From: an uncultured Lachnospiraceae bacterium | GTDB taxonomy: Bacteria; Bacillota; Clostridia; Lachnospirales; Lachnospiraceae | NCBI GenBank assembly: GCA_910589195.1 | Contig: CAJUTC010000006.1 | Location: 41,481-105,480, forward strand | Reading direction: 5' to 3' | Length of the DNA stretch: 64,000 nt | Shown here: positions 16,912-23,798 of the stretch, piece by piece | How the letters are laid out: each line of letters opens with the position of its first letter | Position numbering within the stretch: position 1 is the first letter of the stretch | Made by a program: the position numbers and the translations under genes | Notes under the pieces: model-generated | The model's database searches: none | Told to the model about the DNA's origin: nothing | What the model saw: the letters and a program-made list of their open reading frames with translations, nothing else

Positions 16912-17622
16912 ATGGCATTACTGGAGGTAACCGGGTTAGAAGTTTATTACGGCGTGATCCAGGCAATAAAAGGAATCTCCTTCCATGTGGAACAGGGAGA
17001 GGTTATTGCCCTGATTGGTGCGAACGGAGCAGGAAAAACCACTACCCTTCAGACACTTACCGGTTTGATTCCGTCTAAAGCGGGAACGATAGTGTATGAA
17101 GGAAAAGATATTACCAAGCTGCCAGGACATAAGCTGGTGCCTATGGGAATTGCTCATGTTCCGGAGGGACGCCGTGTGTTCGCTCAATTATCTGTCCTGC
17201 AAAATTTAAAACTTGGGGCATATACCAGAAGCGATAAAAATGAGATAGAAGAAACCTTAAAGATGGTATATTCCCGTTTTCCACGCTTAGAGGAGCGGAA
17301 AAACCAGTTGGCAGGAACACTTTCGGGCGGTGAGCAGCAGATGCTGGCCATGGGCCGGGCTTTGATGAGCCATCCGAAATTGATTGTTATGGATGAGCCA
17401 TCCATGGGTCTTTCCCCAATCTATGTGAATGAAATTTTTGATATAATTCAAAAAATCAATGGCGACGGTACCACGGTTCTTTTAGTAGAACAGAACGCAA
17501 AGAAAGCCTTGTCGATTGCAAACAGGGCGTATGTGTTAGAAACCGGAACTATTGCACTTTCTGGCGATGCAGAGGAATTAATGAATAATGATTCTGTAAA
17601 GAAAGCGTATTTAAGTGAATAA
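16912..17622 (+). CDS. livF: Branched-chain amino acid ABC transporter ATPase LivF
   Basis: Second ATPase subunit, 236 residues. Walker A GANGAGKTT, Q-loop and VPEGRRVFAQLSV, signature LSGGEQQMLAMGRAL, Walker B LIVMDEPSMGLSP and the H-loop glutamine variant LLVEQNAKKAL, all as expected for LivF. AGGAGAGG precedes ATG 16912. It is the last gene of the livHMGF operon and is followed by a strong terminator (17664-17700). Confidence 0.96.
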   Translation: MALLEVTGLEVYYGVIQAIKGISFHVEQGEVIALIGANGAGKTTTLQTLTGLIPSKAGTIVYEGKDITKLPGHKLVPMGIAHVPEGRRVFAQLSVLQNLKLGAYTRSDKNEIEETLKMVYSRFPRLEERKNQLAGTLSGGEQQMLAMGRALMSHPKLIVMDEPSMGLSPIYVNEIFDIIQKINGDGTTVLLVEQNAKKALSIANRAYVLETGTIALSGDAEELMNNDSVKKAYLSE

Positions 17623-17663
17623 AATATTATATCCACAGAAATCGGTAAACCATAACTTGATTG

Positions 17664-17700
17664 AGCCAGAAAAATACACAAGATTTTCTGGCTTTTTTTG
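17664..17700 (+). terminator. Intrinsic terminator of the livHMGF operon
   Basis: AGCCAGAAAA (17664-17673) pairs with TTTTCTGGCT (17684-17693), followed by a run of T to 17699. It lies 42 bases after the livF stop. Confidence 0.9.
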
Positions 17701-17785
17701 TATATCCGTGATAAAATTTAAGAAGAGTAACGTAAAATAGCAGAATACTAAGTGTGCTGACACGATCATTTGACAAAATAGGAAA

Positions 17786-17879
17786 CGGTCACTCACTAGG
17801 GTCAACAATCATGTAGGATCTTACATGTGAATATGTGACTTAAGACCGAAAAAACATGAATAAGCAGCCCGAACCGGGC
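17786..17879 (+). other. Structured leader before the HD-domain gene
   Basis: Contains an outer pairing CGGTC/GACCG (17786-17790 with 17844-17848) or, alternatively, GGTCAC with GTGACT (17787-17792 with 17835-17840). Inside is a perfect hairpin CATGTA/TACATG (17810-17815 with 17822-17827). A separate GCCCG/CGGGC hairpin is at 17867-17879. It does not match a riboswitch I recognise. It could be a regulatory leader or incidental. Confidence 0.4.
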
Positions 17880-17920
17880 GGATTTTACGTGTTTTTAGGA
17901 TCAGAAAGGGGGTTTTTATA

Positions 17921-18361
17921 TTGTCTATGCTGCAGAAAGCGATTGAAGTGGCAACAGAAGCATTAAAGGGAAAAGAGGATCAAAATGGCCGTCCATACGT
18001 AGAGCATGCCCTTCGGGTAATGGAAAAGATGGATACGGAAGATGAGAAAATCGTGGCGGTTCTCCATGACGTTTTAGAGGATTCTGAGCTGTCCATGGGA
18101 GATTTAAAGCTTTACGGGTTTTCAAAAACGGTTTTGGAGGCGGTGGAGCAGTTAACAAAGCGCAAAGATATGACATATTATGAGTATATCGAAGACATTA
18201 GCTGCAGTGAGCTGGCTTCGAAAGTGAAGGTGGCGGAGGTTGAGGATAATAAAGATGTGGTAAGAGTAAACAAAATGTCCTTTAAAACCTACTCCCTGGA
18301 GGAGCGTGCCCAAAAGACGATTAAATTATTGCACCATGAGCCAGTGGAAACCGGAAGATAA
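17921..18361 (+). CDS. HD-domain (phosphohydrolase-like) protein
   Basis: A 146-residue protein with the HD metal-site pattern of the RelA/SpoT hydrolase type: YVEHALRVMEKM supplies the first histidine and VAVLHDVLED the HD pair. It lacks the synthetase and TGS domains, so it resembles small stand-alone (p)ppGpp or nucleotide phosphohydrolases. Substrate is unknown. TTG 17921 is preferred because GGGGG ends 8 bases upstream; the in-frame ATG 17927 is 14 bases away. The next gene, spoIVA, starts 80 bases downstream behind a hairpin that could end this transcript. Confidence 0.8.
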   Translation: MSMLQKAIEVATEALKGKEDQNGRPYVEHALRVMEKMDTEDEKIVAVLHDVLEDSELSMGDLKLYGFSKTVLEAVEQLTKRKDMTYYEYIEDISCSELASKVKVAEVEDNKDVVRVNKMSFKTYSLEERAQKTIKLLHHEPVETGR

Positions 18362-18395
18362 GATAAAGTTTTTTGAAAGAAAGATTAATGAAATC

Positions 18396-18441
18396 ATGCC
18401 TCCTTGCATATACTGTATCAGCATAGCAAGGGGGTATTTTT
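18396..18441 (+). promoter_or_regulatory. Hairpin burying the spoIVA ribosome binding site
   Basis: Bases 18396-18407 pair with 18426-18437 in a 12-bp stem (two G-U pairs) around an 18-nt loop. The 3' arm contains the spoIVA site AAGGGGG (18428-18434), and TTTT follows the stem just before ATG 18442. It could act as a terminator for the HD gene, as a translational block on readthrough RNA, or both. A possible sporulation -10-like CATATACT (18407-18414) lies at the top of the 5' arm. Confidence 0.6.
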
Positions 18442-19917
18442 ATGGACAATTTTCATGTATACAAAGATATGGAGGCTCGGACAAAAGGAGAAATCTATAT
18501 TGGTGTGGTAGGGCCGGTGCGGACTGGGAAGTCTACTTTTATTAAACGATTTATGGAACTTTTGGTAATTCCTTCCATGGAGGATGAAAACAGCCGGAAT
18601 TTAAGCCGTGATGAGCTTCCGCAAAGTGCTGCCGGTAAAACGATTATGACCACAGAGCCTAAGTTTATCCCAAAGGAAGCGGCAAAAATTCAGCTGGAAG
18701 ACGGGATATCTGTCAAGGTGCGGCTGATTGACTGTGTAGGTTTTATGGTAGACGGCGCTGCAGGGCATATTGAAAATGATACGGAGCGGATGGTAAAAAC
18801 ACCCTGGTACGATACGGAAATACCGTTTACCAAAGCAGCGGAAATCGGCACCCGCAAGGTAATTTGTGATCATTCCACCATTGGAGTGGTAATTACAAGC
18901 GACGGTTCTTTCGGGGATTTAAGACGTCCCAATTACATAAATGCGGAACAGACCGCGATTGAAGAATTAAAGGCCCTGAATAAACCATTTATTGTACTGT
19001 TAAATTCTATGCGGCCTTACTCCGATGAAACGGCGGCATTAGCCCGTTCAATGGAAGATGAATACGGCGTTAGTGTTATGCCAATTAATTGCGAGCAACT
19101 GAAAAAAGAAGATATTTACCATATTTTAGAAAAAGTGTTAAAGGAATTTCCTGTGGTGCGTTTGGATTTTGTAATCCCCAAATGGCTGGAAATTCTGCCC
19201 AGCACTCATCCAATTAAGGCCCAGGTAATTGAAGGGGCAAAACAGGTACTGGGCCAGGTGGGGCAAATGAAAGATGCTTCAAAGGGAGTGGAAGATATCC
19301 ATACGGATTCCATGAAAGAAATCCGGCTGGACCGGATGAATATGGCAGATGGCTGTATTACCATGAATGTAGTAATGGATGATGGCTGCTATTACCAGAT
19401 TTTAAGCGATTTTACAGGTCTTCCCATTGAAGGGGAATATCAGCTAATGCAGACGTTAGAAAGCCTGGCGCGGATGCAGAAAGAGTACATAAAAGTCCAG
19501 GATGCGTTAAGCCAGGTACGTCTAAAAGGCTATGGGGCAGTAAGGCCGGAACGTTCGGAAATTCTTTTGGATGATCCACAAGTTATCCGCCATGGAAATA
19601 AATACGGCGTTAAAATTAAGGCAGAAGCGCCGTCAATCCATATGATTAAGGCGCAGATCCAGACAGAAATTGCCCCTATTGTAGGAAGTGAACAGCAGGC
19701 CCAGGACTTAATTTCTTACATTAAAGAAAGTTCCAGGGAAAATCCGGATGGAATCTGGGATGCTAATATTTTTGGGAAATCCATAGAGCAGATTGTGGGT
19801 GACGGCATCCATGCGAAAATTTCCCAGTTAACCGATGAAAGCCAGATGAAACTGCAAGATACGATGCAGAAGATTATTAATGACAGCAATGGAGGGATGA
19901 TATGTATTATTATTTGA
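18442..19917 (+). CDS. spoIVA: Stage IV sporulation protein A (spore coat base-layer ATPase)
   Basis: SpoIVA polymerises, using ATP, on the forespore surface as the platform for the coat. The 491-residue protein shows Walker A GPVRTGKST (24-32), the strongly conserved SAAGKTIMTTEPKFIP stretch, DCVGFMVDGAAGH, and a conserved C-terminus ending with GGMICIII. Length matches the family. In B. subtilis it is made in the mother cell under sigma-E; here a regulatory hairpin overlaps its ribosome binding site. Its presence marks the organism as a spore former. Confidence 0.98.
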   Translation: MDNFHVYKDMEARTKGEIYIGVVGPVRTGKSTFIKRFMELLVIPSMEDENSRNLSRDELPQSAAGKTIMTTEPKFIPKEAAKIQLEDGISVKVRLIDCVGFMVDGAAGHIENDTERMVKTPWYDTEIPFTKAAEIGTRKVICDHSTIGVVITSDGSFGDLRRPNYINAEQTAIEELKALNKPFIVLLNSMRPYSDETAALARSMEDEYGVSVMPINCEQLKKEDIYHILEKVLKEFPVVRLDFVIPKWLEILPSTHPIKAQVIEGAKQVLGQVGQMKDASKGVEDIHTDSMKEIRLDRMNMADGCITMNVVMDDGCYYQILSDFTGLPIEGEYQLMQTLESLARMQKEYIKVQDALSQVRLKGYGAVRPERSEILLDDPQVIRHGNKYGVKIKAEAPSIHMIKAQIQTEIAPIVGSEQQAQDLISYIKESSRENPDGIWDANIFGKSIEQIVGDGIHAKISQLTDESQMKLQDTMQKIINDSNGGMICIII

Positions 19918-20025
19918 TAAAGTGGAATAATTGTAGTATTTCATAGAATGTGATTAGGATGATCTTGATTATTTCAGATAGTTTGGATATTTCTTTTAAA
20001 TTATATGGCGTTTTATGACGGTTCA

Positions 20026-20034
20026 TGTTATAAT
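20026..20034 (+). promoter_or_regulatory. Extended -10 promoter for the beta-CASP nuclease gene
   Basis: TGTTATAAT: an extended -10 (TGN) directly before consensus TATAAT (20029-20034). No good -35 is visible at 16-18 bases. The leader to the ATG at 20156 would be about 115 nt. An open frame on the opposite strand through this gap has no supporting features. Confidence 0.5.
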
Positions 20035-20155
20035 CCTGATAAGAGGATTTTCTGTACCCGGAAAAGGAGCAGTACATCACAAAGCGTGCTGTGCCGATAC
20101 ACATCGCGCAGCGCAAACAACACATGATAAAAAAATTAAATACAGGAGGGGTTTC

Positions 20156-21757
20156 ATGAAACTGGAATTTATCGGAGCGGCTCATGAGGTAACAGGCAGT
20201 TGTCATTATCTTGAAACAGGAAGTACAAAGCTTTTTGTAGATTGTGGCATGGAACAGGGACAGAATCTGTACGAGAATGTAGAACCACCTGTGGGCTACA
20301 ATGAGATTGATTTTGTCCTTCTTACCCATGCTCATATCGACCATGCAGGCCTTTTGCCTTTTATTTACGCAAGAGGCTTCAGAGGACGGGTCATTGCCAC
20401 GGAAGCTACGGCAGATTTATGTGATATCATGCTGCGTGATAGCGCGCATATCCAGGAAATGGAGGCAGAATGGAAAAACCGGAAAGGAAGGCGTGCTGGT
20501 AAGGAGCAGGTAGAGCCTCTCTATCAGATGCAAGATGCCTTGGGTGTCATTAACCTGATTGAGTCCTATCCATACGATGAAACAATCAAGTTAAACGATG
20601 ATATCCAAATCCGTTTTACGGACGCGGGGCATCTTCTTGGCTCTTCCTCCATTGAGGTATGGGCAAAAGAAGAGGATCTGGAGAAGAAGCTTGTTTTTTC
20701 CGGTGATATTGGAAATAAAAACAAGCCATTAATTCGAGATCCCCAATATATCGATTCCGCGGACTACGTAATTATGGAATGTACTTACGGCGATCGTTAT
20801 CATAAAAAGCAGGCAGGTTATGCGGAAACTTTGGCGAATATTATTCAAAAGACCTTGGATAAAGGGGGGAATGTGGTCATTCCGGCCTTTGCCGTAGGGC
20901 GTACTCAGGAGCTTCTCTACTTTATCCGCCAGATTAAGGCAGATAACATGGTCGTAGGCCATGACGGGTTTGAGGTGTATGTGGATAGCCCCCTGGCAGT
21001 GGAAGCAACCCATGTATTTAAAAATAACATGATGGAATGCTTTGATGAAGAAACAAGGGATCTGGTAGCAAACGGGATTAACCCCATTGATTTTAATGGA
21101 TTGAAACTTTCAATTACCAGTGAGGAATCAAAAAATATTAACTTTGACTTGACTCCCAAGGTAATTATCTCCGCAGCCGGCATGTGTGATGCGGGACGTA
21201 TCCGCCATCATTTAAAACATAATTTATGGCGGAAAGAGAGTACTATTGTATTTGCGGGATATCAGGCTGAGGGAACGATTGGAAGGAGCTTGTTGGAAGG
21301 CGCGAAAGAAGTAAAACTGTTTGGTGAAACCATCGATGTGAATGCCAGGATTGAACTGATTGACGGTATCAGCGGCCATGCGGACCGGAATGGGTTAATG
21401 GAGTGGATTGGCGCTTTTAAAGAAAAGCCGGCACATGTATTTATGGTTCATGGACAGGATACGGTTTGTGATTATTTCGCGGAAGGCTTAAAAAAGGAGT
21501 TAAGCCTGGAGGCTTCGGCACCATTTTCTGGTTCCTGCTTTGACCTGGCAGAAGGCGTATGGATCCGTGAGGCTGCCGGGATTCCGATTGTTAAGGCTAC
21601 CGTTGCCAAGAAGCGGACAGATTCTGTATTTGCAAGGCTTCTTGCTGCTGGAGAGCGTCTGCTTCAGGTAATCCGCCGCAATGAAGGCGGAGCCAATAAG
21701 GATCTGGCTAAGTTTACGGATCAGATTATGGCCCTATGTGATAAGTGGGATCGTTAG
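20156..21757 (+). CDS. Metallo-beta-lactamase/beta-CASP family RNase-like hydrolase
   Basis: A 533-residue protein of the CPSF/KH-less beta-CASP group. The zinc-site motif THAHIDHAG (HAHIDH, 58-63), the later SGDIGNKNKP and VIMECTYGDR, then beta-CASP elements and VFAGYQAEGTIGRSLL, and HADRNGLMEWIG in the RMMBL region occur in order. Such enzymes are mostly endo- or exoribonucleases. The physiological RNA is unknown here. ATG 20156 follows a perfect AGGAGGGG; the frame is open for a further 47 codons upstream but without family similarity. rnhA follows 18 bases downstream, pairing two nucleases in one transcript. Confidence 0.9.
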   Translation: MKLEFIGAAHEVTGSCHYLETGSTKLFVDCGMEQGQNLYENVEPPVGYNEIDFVLLTHAHIDHAGLLPFIYARGFRGRVIATEATADLCDIMLRDSAHIQEMEAEWKNRKGRRAGKEQVEPLYQMQDALGVINLIESYPYDETIKLNDDIQIRFTDAGHLLGSSSIEVWAKEEDLEKKLVFSGDIGNKNKPLIRDPQYIDSADYVIMECTYGDRYHKKQAGYAETLANIIQKTLDKGGNVVIPAFAVGRTQELLYFIRQIKADNMVVGHDGFEVYVDSPLAVEATHVFKNNMMECFDEETRDLVANGINPIDFNGLKLSITSEESKNINFDLTPKVIISAAGMCDAGRIRHHLKHNLWRKESTIVFAGYQAEGTIGRSLLEGAKEVKLFGETIDVNARIELIDGISGHADRNGLMEWIGAFKEKPAHVFMVHGQDTVCDYFAEGLKKELSLEASAPFSGSCFDLAEGVWIREAAGIPIVKATVAKKRTDSVFARLLAAGERLLQVIRRNEGGANKDLAKFTDQIMALCDKWDR

Positions 21758-21775
21758 AAAGGATGAAAGCGTGAC

Positions 21776-22255
21776 ATGGGAAAAGTACTGATCTATACAG
21801 ACGGCTCGGCCAGAGGGAATCCGGACGGTCCAGGGGGTTATGGGACGATTCTTCAATTTGTGGATCAGAAGGGGATTCTCCATGAGAAAACCATGTCCGG
21901 CGGTTTTAAGCGAACTACAAATAACCGGATGGAACTTTTAGCGGCGATTAAAGGGCTGGAAGCGTTGAACCGTCCCTGCCAGGTAGAACTGTATTCCGAT
22001 TCCAAATATTTGGTAGATGCGTTTAACCAGCATTGGATCGAAAACTGGGTGGCAAATAACTGGAAGCGCGGAAAAAGCGGCCCGGTAAAAAATGTTGATC
22101 TTTGGGAGCGGCTGATAAAGGCAAAGGAACCCCATCAGGTTTCGTTTATATGGGTAAAAGGACATGCAGGGCATCCGCAGAATGAGCGCTGTGATAAGCT
22201 GGCTACCGCGGCTGCTGACGGAGATTTGCTGGAGGAGGATCCGGGGATAACTTAA
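21776..22255 (+). CDS. rnhA: Ribonuclease HI
   Basis: Degrades RNA in RNA-DNA hybrids. The 159-residue protein contains YTDGSARGNPDGPGGYG (first catalytic Asp), NRMELLAAIKGLEAL (Glu), LYSDSKYLVDAFN (Asp) and VKGHAGHPQNERCDKLA (His loop and final Asp), the complete DEDD set. The basic handle region NNWKRGKSGPVKN is present. It starts 18 bases after the beta-CASP gene. Together with rnhB at 4109 the organism has both RNase H classes. Confidence 0.97.
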   Translation: MGKVLIYTDGSARGNPDGPGGYGTILQFVDQKGILHEKTMSGGFKRTTNNRMELLAAIKGLEALNRPCQVELYSDSKYLVDAFNQHWIENWVANNWKRGKSGPVKNVDLWERLIKAKEPHQVSFIWVKGHAGHPQNERCDKLATAAADGDLLEEDPGIT

Positions 22256-22352
22256 GGAAAGTTTACAAAATATTACGTCTTCCGATTTTCTATTCCTTTT
22301 CTCAATGGTTTATGTTATCTTTTTAAGTAAGAAAAGAAAAAGGAAGATTGTT

Positions 22353-23201
22353 ATGAAACGGGATGTTAAGATATGGGGTGTGATTCTGGCAATAGCAATC
22401 ATTGGAACCGTAATTACGTCGATTACCAAATCTTATGTTTCCGTCCAGCGTCAGCAGATGGGTTCCTCCTATTTTTCGTACCAGCAGCCGGAAATTGCCC
22501 TGTCAGAAGCGGCAGATACCCCGAAAATGGCAGCAGGGCAGCCAGAAGCTTTTGCGGCACAGGATACGAATTCGGGTGCTGCGTTATCGGAAGCATTGCC
22601 TAATCATACGGATGCTATTGAACGTATCTCGCCTTCCTATGAAGAAACTTGGGATGATAATTTTGCTTCTGAGGTTTCGGAGGCAGAAGAACAGTCGCTC
22701 ACAGCAAAGGAGAAGGAACTTGTATCGGAAGAAGTATTGGATGAACCGGCAGCGGCTCAGTTGATTATAGAGGCCAGTCCGCAACAGGACGGGGGGATCG
22801 ATTTGGAGGACGAGCCTTCGCCGGAGGCGGTTTTGGACTACCATGCAACATTAGCGGAATACCCAAATCGGCTTGCTAAGCTGGATGCACAGATTGAACG
22901 AATGCGCAGTTCCGAAACGGATAATACGGTACAGTCTGTAAAATCCGCCGCTCAGATGGAACAGCGGATTTGGGAAGGGGAGCTGGATGTGGTTTACAGC
23001 CTTTTAATGGAATCTTTGGAGGAGGCGGAGAGGGAAAACCTCCGTGCCAGCCAGCAACAGTGGATAAAAGAGCGGGATGGCAAAGCTTTGGAGGCGTCTA
23101 AAAAAAGCAGCGGGGTTTCTATGGAAAGCGTCGAATATATTACCTCTATTACGGCTTCTACCAGAGCCAGGGTATATGAACTTGTGTCGCAGTACCAGTA
23201 A
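22353..23201 (+). CDS. Membrane-anchored LprI-like (DUF1311) protein
   Basis: A 282-residue protein with one N-terminal membrane anchor (about 8-25), an acidic low-complexity linker (about 45-165) and a C-terminal domain (about 195-270). That domain has the pattern of lysozyme-inhibitor LprI-type domains: EGELDVVYSLLMESLEEAE followed by LRASQQQWIKERDGKALEA. The four cysteines common in secreted LprI proteins are missing. Function in clostridia is unknown; an envelope role is inferred from the anchor. AAGGAAG precedes ATG 22353. A strong terminator follows at 23297. Confidence 0.7.
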   Translation: MKRDVKIWGVILAIAIIGTVITSITKSYVSVQRQQMGSSYFSYQQPEIALSEAADTPKMAAGQPEAFAAQDTNSGAALSEALPNHTDAIERISPSYEETWDDNFASEVSEAEEQSLTAKEKELVSEEVLDEPAAAQLIIEASPQQDGGIDLEDEPSPEAVLDYHATLAEYPNRLAKLDAQIERMRSSETDNTVQSVKSAAQMEQRIWEGELDVVYSLLMESLEEAERENLRASQQQWIKERDGKALEASKKSSGVSMESVEYITSITASTRARVYELVSQYQ

Positions 23202-23296
23202 CCCACGCCTTATTTTCCTGCTGCTCAGAACCAAAGCGCAAAGCGTTCCCAGAATTCCTTGCCCTGCCTGGAAGATAATTGGATACTGTTACAAAA

Positions 23297-23324
23297 AAGA
23301 AGGGAATCGCTCCCTTCTTTTTTT
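23297..23324 (+). terminator. Intrinsic terminator after the LprI-like gene
   Basis: AAGAAGGGA (23297-23305) pairs with TCCCTTCTT (23311-23319), loop ATCGC, followed by a T-run. Confidence 0.9.
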
Positions 23325-23387
23325 CAGAATATTTCCCAAGTTTAAGTCTATAAACCGGATACCAGCCGGCTGCCATGCTGGTAAAAT

Positions 23388-23558
23388 GGTTACTGTTCAC
23401 AGGTACCCTGTGAACGTAACCGCATATGCCCATTTAAAATCGCCTGGCGGCGATGGGGCATATGCTTTGCCACCATAACTGTACTGGCTCATGACTAATC
23501 AGCGTGGTGATTAGTCATGGTGTGAACAGTAACGTAAAATGCCACAATGGCACGTTTT
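23388..23558 (+). other. Complex palindromic element with two exclusive folds
   Basis: Bases 23389-23401 (GTTACTGTTCACA) are perfectly complementary to 23521-23533, but they can equally pair locally with 23408-23420 (one bulged T). Inside the long-range stem are a 12-bp hairpin (23422-23433 with 23453-23465, one bulge) with a nested ATCGCC/GGCGAT, and a perfect 12-bp hairpin (23490-23501 with 23508-23519). A last hairpin TGCCA/TGGCA is at 23540-23552. No coding sequence is apparent. It fills most of the 453-base gap 23202-23654. Not a T-box: no T-box sequence is seen. Confidence 0.65.
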
Positions 23559-23654
23559 GTCAGATTTTTGGCTTGAAAATTGAAAAGTCCTATGATACCA
23601 TAGTACAAGGAAGTATTATGGAAATTACTAATTTTAGTTTTCAGGAGGTTTTCT

Positions 23655-23780
23655 ATGGAATTTGCAGCTAATTTTGTTTTCTATGCAATCAAGGCAGTTT
23701 TGTTCGGAGTTCTTGCGTATGCTGGAATTATATTAGGGAAAAAGTACAGAGATAAAAAAGATCTAAATCAGAGCAAATAG
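23655..23780 (+). CDS. 41-residue single-span membrane protein
   Basis: ATG 23655 follows AGGAGG with 6-base spacing and opens 41 codons. The sequence has one hydrophobic helix (about residues 7-27, ending YAGIILGKK) and a very basic, polar tail with KKYRDKKD. No function is known to me. Its strong ribosome binding site, a single membrane helix with a positive-inside tail, and the 18-base distance to alaS suggest a real gene cotranscribed with alaS. A possible promoter is TTGAAA (23573-23578) with TACCAT (23596-23601), spacing 17. Confidence 0.7.
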   Translation: MEFAANFVFYAIKAVLFGVLAYAGIILGKKYRDKKDLNQSK

Positions 23781-23798
23781 TCTTGGAGGTAACGAAAG

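Noticed and set aside
19910..20344. 144-codon open frame on the minus strand between spoIVA and the beta-CASP gene
   Set aside because: Overlaps both genes' ends, no ribosome binding site, no family pattern; antisense of real genes.
23340..23640. T-box riboswitch upstream of alaS
   Set aside because: A folded leader before an aminoacyl-tRNA synthetase gene suggests a T-box, but no T-box sequence or specifier loop arrangement is visible, and a possible promoter lies downstream of the structure.
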